This document shows, piece after piece, positions 36,828 to 44,965 of a stretch of DNA of 64,000 bases (the first letter of the stretch is position 1; every line of letters begins with the position of its first letter). The position numbers and the translations under genes are program-made. The stretch is from DASQFQ01 sp963722815 (GTDB lineage Bacteria; Actinomycetota; Thermoleophilia; Solirubrobacterales; Solirubrobacteraceae). The stretch is from NCBI GenBank assembly GCA_963722815.1, contig CAVROM010000009.1, positions 310,001 through 374,000 of the forward strand. Reading direction: 5' to 3'. The notes below the pieces were generated by a model, which was not told the DNA's origin, ran no database searches, and saw nothing but the letters and a program-made list of their open reading frames with translations.

Positions 36828-37849
36828 GTGGAGCGGGCAGTGTTGCCTGAGGAGATGCCGCTGGTCCGCGACCGACTCCAGTTCGATGCCGCCAAGGCGC
36901 CCGCCGCCCGGGCGCGCTCGATCACGCTGCACACGCTGCAGCGGGCTCGCCGCGCGCGCCGCGAGCTGCTGCTGATCGTGCCGCTGACCGTGCTGACGAT
37001 CCTCGCCTACATCTGCCGCGAGGAGATCTTCGCGTCGACACGCCGGTGCGCGTCGCGCGGCCGGCGTGCTGGTCGTGCTCGGCTGGGCGCTTGTCCGCGA
37101 CCTCGGCCGCTGCGATGGGGCCGGCGCTGTTCCGCCGCGTCGACCCCGGCACGGCGGGCACGGTCGGCTTCCTCATCCGGCTGTCGTTCCTCGTCCTCGC
37201 GGCGCTGACCGCGTCCGGATCGCCGGGCTGACGCCCCGCACGCTGGCCGTCGGCGGCGCCTTCACCGCGGTCGTCTTCGGCCTCGCCGCCCAGCAGACGC
37301 TGGGCAACCTGATCGCCGGCATGGTGCTGATCTCCGCGCGCCCGTTCCGGATCGGCGACCGCGTCCGCCTCCAGGGGGCGGCCTCGCCGGCCAGGTCGAG
37401 GGCACCGTCGCCTCGCTCGGCCTGCTCTACTGACCTTCGCCCAGGGCGAGGACTCGATCATGGTCCCCAACAACGTCGTGCTCAGCTCGGCGGTCGTGCC
37501 GTTGCGCGAGCCCGCCGCGGTCGATCTCCTCGCCCGGCTGCGCCCGACGTGAAGCCGTCCGAGGTCCAGGAGCTGCTGCAGCGCGGCGTCCGCATCCCCG
37601 TCCGCGCCGAGCCGCACATCTCGCTCGAGGAGATCGACTCCGACGAGGTCGTCGTCCGCATCGCCGCCACGCCGGAGTCGGACGAGCGACGGCCCGCGGC
37701 TCGCCGACGAGGTCCTGTCCGCCATCGCCTCTGTCACCCGGGAGGGCGACACCGACGAGCGGATGGCCGCCCGCCGCGAGGGCGCGCCCGCGCGCATGGA
37801 GGACCGCAGGGACGACGGCGGCGCCGCCGAGCACATGGCGAAGCGGTAG
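36828..37849 (+). pseudogene. MscS-type mechanosensitive channel, multiply frameshifted
   Basis: Pieces in three frames reconstruct a small MscS channel: an N-terminal Arg-rich helix, LLLIVPLTVLTILAYICREE, GVLVVLGWALVRDLGR, VGFLIRLSFLVLAALTAS, then the pore-lining VGGAFTAVVFGLAAQQTLGN and LIAGMVLISARPFRIGDRVR, EGTVASLGLLYT, EDSIMVPNNVVLSSAVVPLR, and a C-terminal domain ending GGAAEHMAKR. At least seven single-base shifts occur between about 37030 and 37690. A GAGGAG followed by ATG (36855) offers an alternative start. Intact channels release solutes on hypo-osmotic shock. The last part is antisense to the exported-protein gene. Confidence 0.75.
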
Positions 37850-38240
37850 TAGGTGCCCGGCTTCGCCTGCGGCTTCTCGCTCGGGTCGGCCATGAAGCCG
37901 CGGCACTGGCCCGCCGGGATGTCGTTGTCCTGCACCTGGTCCGGCCCGGACAGTGCCACCACGTTGGACTGCAGCAGCCGGCCGTCGCTGCCGAGCTCGG
38001 GGCGGGTGGCGAAGTCGAGCCGTAGTCCTTGCGATCGCCGTAGGTGATGAACGGCGACTCGCCGGCGCTGCGGTAGGGCTCCGGGCACGTGTAGCGGACC
38101 TCGATGCCGTCCGCGTTCACCGGCAGCACCGCGCCGTCGGCGGGGAGCACGGACTCGACCGGCGGGTCCTCGGGCGCGGCGGAGGCTGTGGCCGGCGGGA
38201 GCGCCGCCACGACGAGCAGGACCAGCAGGAGCCGTTTCAC
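37734..38240 (-). pseudogene. Exported Ig-like/hypothetical protein, frameshifted
   Basis: A GTG start with a clear signal peptide (KRLLLVLLVVAALPPATASA) opens a protein with VESVLPADGAVLPVNADGIE and YTCPEPYRSAGESPFITYGD. After KDYG (about 38021) the frame must shift by one base to continue LDFATRPELGSDGRLLQSN and KPGTYYRFAMC. The likely cause is loss of one G from a GGG. Beyond about 37840 neither frame looks coding, and the MscS gene ends there on the other strand, so the true C-terminus is unclear. TAGCTT (complement of 38249-38254) lies 8 nt before the start. Function unknown. Confidence 0.6.
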
Positions 38241-38251
38241 GGCTCGGAAAG

Positions 38252-39043
38252 CTAGCGCTTGTCGCGTTGTCCCTCGGCCATTGACTCGGCGATCTCGAGC
38301 GAGCCGAGCCGCCGCTGCACGCGTCCGGACAGCTCTGGCAGCAGGCCCGCGACCGCCGTGCCCAGCCGCAGCGGCAACGGCGCGACGTCGATCTCGGCGC
38401 GATTACGCTCGATCGCCCGTACGACCGCGGCGGCGACATCGTCCGGTGTCTTCATCGCGACGTAGCCGGGAAGCTTCGCGCCGGACTCGTGGAACATCCC
38501 GGCGTCGCTGATGAAGCCGGGGAAGACGGTCGAGACGCCGACGCCGGTGTCCCGCAGGTCCTCCCGCAGCCCGAGGGCGAAGCCGCGCAGCCCGAACTTG
38601 GTCGCCGAGTAGATCGAGCCGCGCGCGCTCGCGGCCTTGCCGGAGAGCGAGGAGACGAAGACGAGGTGACCGTGCGAGCGCGCCACCATGCCCTTCGAGA
38701 GCGCCCGCGCCAGCACGATCGGCGCGCGCAGGTTCACGTCCAGCGCCCGGTCGATCTCCTCGACGCTGAACGACCCCAGCTCCCCCGACGCAGGAAGCGC
38801 GGCGTTGGAGACGAGCACGTCGGCGTTGCTGCACTCGCCGAGCAGGCGCGAGACCTCCTCGGCCGACGCCAGGTCGCACGCCACGGCGCGGCCGCCGACC
38901 TCCGCCACCAGCGGCTCGAGCACCTCGGCCCGCCGCCCGGTCAGCACCAGCCGCGAGCCGCGCGCGGCCAGCGCCCGCGCGATTGCCTGGCCGATGCCGC
39001 CGGTCGCGCCGGTGAGCAGCACGCTGCGCCCGTCGAGGTTCAC
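38252..39043 (-). CDS. Short-chain dehydrogenase/reductase
   Basis: 263 residues from a GTG that overlaps the FIST gene stop (GTGA). SDR motifs: SVLLTGATGGIGQAIARALA, ADVLVSNAAL (variant NNAG), LVFVSSLSGKAASARGSIYS with YSATKFG as the YxxxK. Then the substrate-region PGFISDAGMFHESG. Similar to the DltE/fatty-acyl SDR branch. Coupling to a FIST protein suggests a shared, unknown pathway. Confidence 0.88.
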   Translation of the reverse strand: MNLDGRSVLLTGATGGIGQAIARALAARGSRLVLTGRRAEVLEPLVAEVGGRAVACDLASAEEVSRLLGECSNADVLVSNAALPASGELGSFSVEEIDRALDVNLRAPIVLARALSKGMVARSHGHLVFVSSLSGKAASARGSIYSATKFGLRGFALGLREDLRDTGVGVSTVFPGFISDAGMFHESGAKLPGYVAMKTPDDVAAAVVRAIERNRAEIDVAPLPLRLGTAVAGLLPELSGRVQRRLGSLEIAESMAEGQRDKR

Positions 39044-40206
39044 CGCGCGAAGACCGCCACCGTGGCCGTGAAGCTGTGCATGAAGTACTCGCCGCCGACC
39101 GGCCCGATCTCGCCCGCCGCGAAGAAGCCCGCCGCGGGCGCGCCGCCGAGCTCGGAGGCGACCGCCTCGGCGTCGTGGCCCGGCACGCCGAACATCCCCG
39201 AGCCGCGGCCGTTGCACGCGAACACGAGCGCACCCGCCGGCTGCCGCCCGCCCAGCGCCTCCATCCGCACGCTCAGCGCTTGGTGGAGGTCGCGGTCGGC
39301 GCTCGTCGCGTCGCGCGCGTGCAGCCGCACGACCTGGCCGGGGCGCACCTCGGTGCCGAGCGCGACCTCGCCGGTGTCGGGATCCGCGCCCACGAGCCCG
39401 CTGACGAGGAAGTCGCCCTGCACGTACTCCGGCTTGTTGTTGTCGACCACGATCCCCATCAGCAGGCCGCCGTCGACCAGGTCGCGGTCGTCGTCGGAGA
39501 GGCTCTCGATCGCCTCGCGGAGCTTGGAGAGCGCCGGCTTGCCGGCCAGCTCGCCGATGATGTGGCCGTCGGCGGCGGTGATCGTCAGCTCCGGCCCGAT
39601 CGGGGCGGCGCCCTGGGAGACGCAGGGGAGGATCTCGACACCGTCGAGCCGTACGCCGACCGCGCCGCCGTCGACGACCTCCTCGCCGACGAAGAGCGCC
39701 GCGCCGTCGGTGGTGGTCCGCGCCGAGGCCATGCCGCCCAGCAGCGGGAGCAGCGGCGTCGCCTCGCTGAGGAAGCGCAGCACCGCGTCGGTGGGGAACG
39801 AGAACGGGTCGGCGAGCAGGATCGCGCCGGCGGCGCCGTCCAGGTCCGGGAGCCCGGAGAGCGCGCCCGAGCCCTCCTCGAGCTCCTCGACCGTGGCGTG
39901 GAAGGGGAGCACCTCGCCCTCACCCAGCGAGGCGGCCCAGACCGACACCGCCGTGCCGTCCTCGACCTCGCGCGCGTCAGAGATCACGCCGCCCGCGCCG
40001 CAGCCGACCAGCGTCATCGGGCCGAGCATCTCGTGGACCGCGGCCAGGGTGACCTCGGGCTCCGCGAGGTGCGCGCCGGAGGCGAACAGCACCGCGAGGT
40101 CGCAGGGCCGGCCGTTGAGCGCACGCGCGGCCGCGGAGGCCGCCTCGAGGGCGCCGGCGCGGGCGTCGGGCGTGGTCGAGAGGCCGGTGGCGATGTGGAC
40201 GCTCAC
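39040..40206 (-). CDS. FIST domain protein
   Basis: 388 residues with FIST-N features (PCDLAVLFASGAHLAEPEVT, MLGPMTLVGCGAGGVISDAR, SVWAASLGEGEVLPFHATVE, GGMASARTTTDGAALFVGEE) and a FIST-C half (DDDRDLVDGGLLMGIVVDNN, PAGALVFACNGRGSGMFGVP, GGAPAAGFFAAGEIGPVGGE). FIST proteins are proposed small-ligand, perhaps amino-acid, sensors that are usually linked to kinases or methyl-accepting proteins; none is adjacent here. The GTG at 40206 has TATCGT (complement of 40214-40219) 7 nt upstream, overlapping the miaA -10. Confidence 0.85.
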   Translation of the reverse strand: MSVHIATGLSTTPDARAGALEAASAAARALNGRPCDLAVLFASGAHLAEPEVTLAAVHEMLGPMTLVGCGAGGVISDAREVEDGTAVSVWAASLGEGEVLPFHATVEELEEGSGALSGLPDLDGAAGAILLADPFSFPTDAVLRFLSEATPLLPLLGGMASARTTTDGAALFVGEEVVDGGAVGVRLDGVEILPCVSQGAAPIGPELTITAADGHIIGELAGKPALSKLREAIESLSDDDRDLVDGGLLMGIVVDNNKPEYVQGDFLVSGLVGADPDTGEVALGTEVRPGQVVRLHARDATSADRDLHQALSVRMEALGGRQPAGALVFACNGRGSGMFGVPGHDAEAVASELGGAPAAGFFAAGEIGPVGGEYFMHSFTATVAVFAR

Positions 40207-40213
40207 CCGTCTG

Positions 40214-40221
40214 ACGATACT
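40214..40221. promoter_or_regulatory. Overlapping bidirectional -10 elements (FIST / miaA)
   Basis: ACGATACT reads as GATACT on the + strand (40216-40221, 7 nt before the miaA GTG) and TATCGT on the - strand (40219-40214, 7 nt before the FIST GTG). Only 22 bp separate the two start codons. This is one shared, roughly symmetric -10 serving both directions with leaderless starts. Confidence 0.55.
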
Positions 40222-40228
40222 CCGGGCC

Positions 40229-41116
40229 GTGCGCGTGATCGCGATCTTCGGGCCCACGGGCGTCGGCAAGACCGAGGTCGCCATCGCGCTCGCCGAGCGG
40301 CTGCGCGCTGACGGCGAGGACCCGGTGGCGGTCTCCGCCGACGCCATGCAGGTGTATGCCGGCCTGCCGGTCCTGACCGGCGCCGCGACCACCGAGCAGC
40401 AGCGCCAGCTCGAGCACCGGCTGCTCGGGGTGGTGCCGGTGAGCGAGCCGTTCAGCGCCGGCGCGTACGCGCGGCTGGCGCACGCGGAGATCGACGCTGC
40501 GCTGCACGCCGGGCGGCGGCCGATCGTCGTGGGCGGCACCGGGCTGTACCTGCGCGCCGCGCTGGCCGAGCTCGACCTGCGCCCGCCGGTGCCAGACGGC
40601 CGGGCGCGGTGGCAGGCGGCGCTGCAGGAGCGCGGCCCGGAGGCGCTCCATGCCGAGCTGGCGCACCGCGCGCCCGACGTCGCCGCCGGCATCGCGCCCG
40701 CCGACGGCAAGCGGCTCGTCCGCACGCTCGAGCTCCTCGACGCCGGCGAGGCGCCGCCCGGCGGCGGCCGGCTGTGGACCACCGACACCCGCCACCCGAC
40801 GCTGCTCGCCGGCCTGGTGATGGACCGCGCCGTGCTGGCCGAGCGGATCGGCGAGCGGGTCGACCGGATGGTCGCGGACGGCGCCCGCGCCGAGGTGGAG
40901 CGCGCCGCCGCCACGGCCTCGCCCACCGCCCGCAAGGCGCTCGGCTTCGAGGAGCTGCTCGCGGGCGACGTCGAGGCCATGAAGACACGCACCCGCCGCT
41001 ACGCCAAGCGCCAGCTCACGTGGATGCGCAAACTCCCCGCCGTCCGCACGCTCGACGTCACGGGCCGCGACCCGGCCAACGTCGCCGCCGAGCTGCACGG
41101 CATGATCGAGCCATGA
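40229..41116 (+). CDS. miaA: tRNA dimethylallyltransferase
   Basis: 295 residues from a GTG (40229). P-loop AIFGPTGVGKTEVAIALAER, VSADAMQVYAGLPVLTGAAT (the tRNA/DMAPP-binding region, DSxQ-type), VVGGTGLYLRAALAELDLRP, and a C-terminal segment with YAKRQLTWMRKLPAVRTLDV. It adds the isopentenyl group to A37 of tRNAs, the substrate for MiaB at 31.5 kb. dapF starts within its stop codon (ATGA), the same miaA-dapF order as in other actinobacteria. Confidence 0.95.
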   Translation: MRVIAIFGPTGVGKTEVAIALAERLRADGEDPVAVSADAMQVYAGLPVLTGAATTEQQRQLEHRLLGVVPVSEPFSAGAYARLAHAEIDAALHAGRRPIVVGGTGLYLRAALAELDLRPPVPDGRARWQAALQERGPEALHAELAHRAPDVAAGIAPADGKRLVRTLELLDAGEAPPGGGRLWTTDTRHPTLLAGLVMDRAVLAERIGERVDRMVADGARAEVERAAATASPTARKALGFEELLAGDVEAMKTRTRRYAKRQLTWMRKLPAVRTLDVTGRDPANVAAELHGMIEP

Positions 41117-41877
41117 GGTTCGAGAAGTGGCAGGCGCTGGGCAACGACTACCTGATCGTCGAGGCGGCCGGGGTCGGCCCCGACCGCGTGCGCGCGCTGT
41201 GCGACCGCCACCTCGGCGTCGGCGCCGACGGTGTGCTCGCGCTCGCGCCCGCCGACGAGCCCGGCTACGTCGCCCGCCTGCGGATCTACAACCCCGACGG
41301 CTCGGAGGCCGAGCTGTCCGGCAACGGCGCCCGCCAGGCACTGCTGTACCTGCGCGAGCACGGCTGGACGAGCTCCGACACCTACTCGATCCAGACCGCC
41401 GCCGGCGAGATCCGGACCACGATCACCGGCGAGCGCACCTGCCGCATCGACATGGGCCGCGCGATCGTGCGCTTCGACGGCGAGATCGGCGGCATGCGCT
41501 TCCAGCACCTCACGATCGGCAATCCGCAGACGCCGATCCGGATCGCCGACCGCGAGGAGCTCGAGGCGCTCGACCTCGCCAAGCTCGGCCTGCTGATCGA
41601 GCGCCACGAGGCGTTCCCGAACCGCACCAACGTCTCGTTCTGGACCGAGGTCGCGCCCGACCGCATCCGCGCACGGATCTTCGAGCGCGGGGTGGGGGAG
41701 ACGATGTCGTCGGGCACCGGCGCCAGCGGCGCGGCGGTCGCCCACGTGCTGCGCGGCGGCGACTCGCCGGTGACCGTCGAGCTCGACGGCGGCGAGCTGG
41801 AGGTCGACGTCGACGAGTCGCTGCACGTCGACCTGACCGGCTGGGCCGTCCCCGTGTTCCGCGGTGAGCTAGCGTGA
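41113..41877 (+). CDS. dapF: Diaminopimelate epimerase homologue lacking both catalytic cysteines
   Basis: 254 residues. The fold and most substrate residues are those of DapF: N11 (ALGNDYLIVE), N60 (IYNPDGSEAE), N137, N173, and E191/R192 (FERGVGET). But the two acid/base cysteines are replaced: GNGARC is GNGARQ (Q75) and ACGTGA is SSGTGA (S200). The usual GNPH is GNPQ (Q139). Both codons were checked directly (CAG and TCG). Its place between miaA and dapD argues that it belongs to the DAP pathway. Whether it still epimerises LL-DAP is uncertain. Confidence 0.85.
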   Translation: MRFEKWQALGNDYLIVEAAGVGPDRVRALCDRHLGVGADGVLALAPADEPGYVARLRIYNPDGSEAELSGNGARQALLYLREHGWTSSDTYSIQTAAGEIRTTITGERTCRIDMGRAIVRFDGEIGGMRFQHLTIGNPQTPIRIADREELEALDLAKLGLLIERHEAFPNRTNVSFWTEVAPDRIRARIFERGVGETMSSGTGASGAAVAHVLRGGDSPVTVELDGGELEVDVDESLHVDLTGWAVPVFRGELA

Positions 41878-41884
41878 CGCGCCG

Positions 41885-42808
41885 ATGAGCGAGGCCTGGG
41901 GCAGAGGACTGGCGACCGTGGCAGTCGGCGGCCGGGTGCTCGACGTGCTCTACCCCGACCCGCAACTGGGGCCGGCCGAGGGACCGCCGGGCACCACCGT
42001 CGGCGCGGTGAAGCACGAGGACCCGCGGCGCAGGGTCAGCGAGGTCGAGGTGGTCACGGTGCTCGACGACCTCCACTCGGCACCCACGGACGCGTACGAC
42101 GCCTACCTGCGCCTGCACCTGCTCTCGCACCGGCTCGTGAGACCGCGCGAGCTCTCGATGGAGGGCATCTTCGGCGTGCTGCCGAACGTCGCGTGGACGA
42201 GCCACGGCCCGGTCGATCCCGCCGAGCTGCCGGACGTGCGCATGCGCTTCCGCGGCGCCGGCGAGCCGTTGGTGGTGCACGGCGTCGACAAGTTCCCGCG
42301 CATGACCGACTACGTCGCGCCGAGCGGCGTGCGGATCGCCGACGCCTCGCGCGTGCGCCTCGGCGCCCACCTCGCCGAGGGCACGACCGTCATGCACGAG
42401 GGCTTCGTGAACTACAACGCCGGCACGCTCGGCGCCTCGATGGTGGAGGGCCGGATCTCGGCCGGCGTGGTGGTCGGCGACGGCTCGGACATCGGCGGCG
42501 GCGCCTCGATCATGGGCACGCTGTCGGGTGGCGGCACCGAGGTCGTCTCGATCGGCGAGCGCTGCCTGCTCGGCGCCAACGCCGGGCTGGGGATCTCGCT
42601 CGGCGACGATTGCATCGTCGAGGCCGGGCTCTACGTGACGGCCGGCACGCGCGTCGCGCTCCCCGACGGCGAGGTCGTCAAAGCGCGCGAGCTGTCCGGG
42701 GCCGACGGCCTGCTGTTCCGCCGCAACTCGCAGACCGGCGCGGTCGAGGCGATGCCGCGCTCAGGCTCCTGGGCCGGCCTCAACGCCGCCCTGCACGCCA
42801 ACGACTGA
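41885..42808 (+). CDS. dapD: Tetrahydrodipicolinate N-succinyltransferase (actinobacterial type)
   Basis: 307 residues with a left-handed beta-helix of hexapeptide repeats (VRLGAHLAEGTTVMHEGFVN, then AGTLGASMVEGRISAGVVVG) after an N-terminal domain (GTTVGAVKHEDPRRRVSEVE). This matches the actinobacterial DapD subfamily rather than the E. coli one. It succinylates tetrahydrodipicolinate using succinyl-CoA. TAGCGT (41870-41875) is 9 nt before the ATG, so it may have its own leaderless start inside the dapF end. Its last 48 bases overlap the convergent dapC. Confidence 0.93.
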   Translation: MSEAWGRGLATVAVGGRVLDVLYPDPQLGPAEGPPGTTVGAVKHEDPRRRVSEVEVVTVLDDLHSAPTDAYDAYLRLHLLSHRLVRPRELSMEGIFGVLPNVAWTSHGPVDPAELPDVRMRFRGAGEPLVVHGVDKFPRMTDYVAPSGVRIADASRVRLGAHLAEGTTVMHEGFVNYNAGTLGASMVEGRISAGVVVGDGSDIGGGASIMGTLSGGGTEVVSIGERCLLGANAGLGISLGDDCIVEAGLYVTAGTRVALPDGEVVKARELSGADGLLFRRNSQTGAVEAMPRSGSWAGLNAALHAND

Positions 42809-43918
42809 CGCCAGCAGCGAGGCCGCCCGCTCGCACTCGGCGAGCGTCGGCACGAGCGCGAGGCGGAGGAAGCCCTCGCCGGCCGGGCCGAAGAACGAGC
42901 CGGGCGCGACCACGACGCCGCGCTCGAGCAGCGCGGCGGCCAGCGGGTCGGCGCGCTCGCCGGCGTCGAGCCAGAGGAAGAACGTCGCGTCGCCGCCCGC
43001 GTGGTGGATGCCGGCCGCCTCGAACACCGGCAGCAGCACCTCGCGCTTCGCGCGGTAGAGCGCCCGCACGTCCTCCACGTGCGCCTCGTCCGCCCACGCG
43101 GCCGCCGCGCCGATCTGGATGAACTCCGGCGGCGCCACGCCGACGTTGGGCCGGTAGCGCTTGAGCGCGGCGATCACGTCGGGGTCGCCGGCCACGAAGC
43201 CGCTGCGGTAGCCGGGCATCGAGGAGCGCTTGGAGAGCGTGTTGAGCGCGATCACTCCGCGGCGGTCGGCGACCTGGAGGGCGGAGGCGGGTGGCGTGGA
43301 GCCGAAGTAGATCTCGGAGTAGGCCTCGTCGGAGGCGACCACGACATCGTGCTCGCGCGCGATCGCCGCGGCGCGCTCGTAGAGCTCGAGCGGGGCGGTG
43401 GCGGCGGTCGGGTTGTTCGGGTAGTTCAGCCACAGGATCCCGACGCGCGACCAGTCGACCGCGTCGAGGTCGGGCAGGAAGTCCCGCTCGGCCAGCAGCG
43501 GCAACTCGAGGACCTGCTTGCCGGCGAACGCCGCGCCGCGCTCGGCCACCGGGTAGCCGGGCGTGGTCACCACGACGGAGTCTCCGCCCACCACCTGCGC
43601 GAGGTGGAAGATCGCCTCCTTGGAGCCGAGCGTGGGGAGCACCTCGGTGCCCGGATCCAGCGCCGGCCCGAAGCGCCGCTCGATCCACGCGACGATCGCG
43701 GCCCGCAGCTCCGGCAGCCCGTCGGCCAGCGGGTAGGTCGACTTGGGCTGCAGCGCGCCCGCCACCGCCTCGCGGATGAACGGCGGCGTGTCCTCGCGCG
43801 GCTCGCCGATGCCGAAGTCGACGACCTCGACGCCGCGCGCCAGCAGCTCGCGCTTGGCGTCGGTCAGGCGCACGAAGGGATACGTCTTGAGGCCGGTGAG
43901 GATCGGCGAGGGCTTCAC
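42761..43918 (-). CDS. dapC: N-succinyldiaminopimelate aminotransferase (DapC-type PLP aminotransferase)
   Basis: 385 residues of aminotransferase fold type I: STYPLADGLPELRAAIVAWI, TLGSKEAIFHLAQVV, WLNYPNNPTAAT, ASDEAYSEIYFG, and the PLP lysine in ALNTLSKRSSMPGYRSGFVA, with FLRLALVPTLAEC at the end. The DapC assignment rests on coupling to dapE (4-bp GTGA overlap) and convergence with dapD. It makes N-succinyl-LL-DAP. Its 3' end overlaps dapD by 48 bp on the opposite strand. Confidence 0.9.
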   Translation of the reverse strand: MKPSPILTGLKTYPFVRLTDAKRELLARGVEVVDFGIGEPREDTPPFIREAVAGALQPKSTYPLADGLPELRAAIVAWIERRFGPALDPGTEVLPTLGSKEAIFHLAQVVGGDSVVVTTPGYPVAERGAAFAGKQVLELPLLAERDFLPDLDAVDWSRVGILWLNYPNNPTAATAPLELYERAAAIAREHDVVVASDEAYSEIYFGSTPPASALQVADRRGVIALNTLSKRSSMPGYRSGFVAGDPDVIAALKRYRPNVGVAPPEFIQIGAAAAWADEAHVEDVRALYRAKREVLLPVFEAAGIHHAGGDATFFLWLDAGERADPLAAALLERGVVVAPGSFFGPAGEGFLRLALVPTLAECERAASLLASVVGVQGGVEAGPGA

Positions 43919-44946
43919 AGGGCCTCCGCGAACCGCTCGAGCACCCGATAGCTGCGGACGAGCGCCGCGACCGAGATCTCCTCGCCGCGCGTGTGCGCCT
44001 GCGGCGGGTCACCGGGGCCGAAGTTGATCGCCGGGACGCCCGCGCGGGCGAACTCCGCCACCGGCGTCCAGGCCTGCTTCGGCGCCACCTCGAGGTGGCC
44101 GGCCGCGGTCAGCGCGTCCACCAGCGGGCCGCGCGCGACCGCGCCGGAGGGCGCGTTGGCGTCGATCCGCAGTTCCCCGTGGCCGGCGCACAGCTCGGCG
44201 AGCCGCGCCTCGGCCGCCTCGGGCGTGCGGCCGGGGGCGTAGCGGTAGTTGACGTGCGCGGTCGCCTCGCCCGGGATCACGTTCATGGCGATGCCGCCGG
44301 AGATGTTCGTCACCGACGCCACCTCGACGAACTCGAGGCCATCGAACTGATGCGGCTCAGGCTCGTAAGCGGCCAGCGCGGTCACGGCCGCCGCGGCGCG
44401 CGTGATCGCGTTGTCGCCGAACCACGGGCGGGCGGAGTGCGCGGCGACGCCGTGGAACGTCCACGTGGCGTTGACGTTGCCGAGGCAGCCGGAGTGGATC
44501 GCGTTGTCGGTCGGCTCCATCATCACGGCCAGCTCCGGGGAGAGCGGGTGGCGGGCGAGCAGCGGGGTCAGCGCGCTCTCGTCGAACGGCAGCTCCTCGC
44601 GCCCGAAGAACAGCGCGCCGAACGGGAGGCCGTCGCGGACGAGCTCGATCATCACCGCGAGCGCGCCCTTCATATCGCTCGCGCCGAGGCCGATCACGCG
44701 GTCGCCCGCGTGGCGGCCGGGGCGGTTGCCCTGGGCCGGGACGGTGTCGAAGTGGCCGCCGAGCAGCACCCGCGCGCCCTCCGGGCCGGCCAGCAGGCCG
44801 GTGTCGCCGAGGTCGCGCGCATCGGGCAGCAGCGCCGCGACATGGGCCGCGAGCGACGCCTCGTCGCGTGACTCCGAAGGGATGTCGATCAGCTCGAGCG
44901 TCCGCGCGGCCAGCCGCTCGGCGAGGTCGTGGTCGCTCGGTGCCAT
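43915..44946 (-). CDS. dapE: Succinyl-diaminopimelate desuccinylase
   Basis: 343 residues of the M20 metallopeptidase family: VLLGGHFDTVPAQGNRPG and GLGASDMKGALAVMIELV (metal ligands H and D), FFGREELPFDESALTPLL (catalytic Glu), AVMMEPTDNAIHSGCLG and the C-terminal PPQAHTRGEEISVAALV ligand His. It releases LL-DAP from the succinylated intermediate. TATGGT (complement of 44955-44960) is 8 nt before the ATG at 44946. Same operon as dapC. Confidence 0.94.
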   Translation of the reverse strand: MAPSDHDLAERLAARTLELIDIPSESRDEASLAAHVAALLPDARDLGDTGLLAGPEGARVLLGGHFDTVPAQGNRPGRHAGDRVIGLGASDMKGALAVMIELVRDGLPFGALFFGREELPFDESALTPLLARHPLSPELAVMMEPTDNAIHSGCLGNVNATWTFHGVAAHSARPWFGDNAITRAAAAVTALAAYEPEPHQFDGLEFVEVASVTNISGGIAMNVIPGEATAHVNYRYAPGRTPEAAEARLAELCAGHGELRIDANAPSGAVARGPLVDALTAAGHLEVAPKQAWTPVAEFARAGVPAINFGPGDPPQAHTRGEEISVAALVRSYRVLERFAEAL

Positions 44947-44965
44947 GAGCGGGCACCATACGCGC

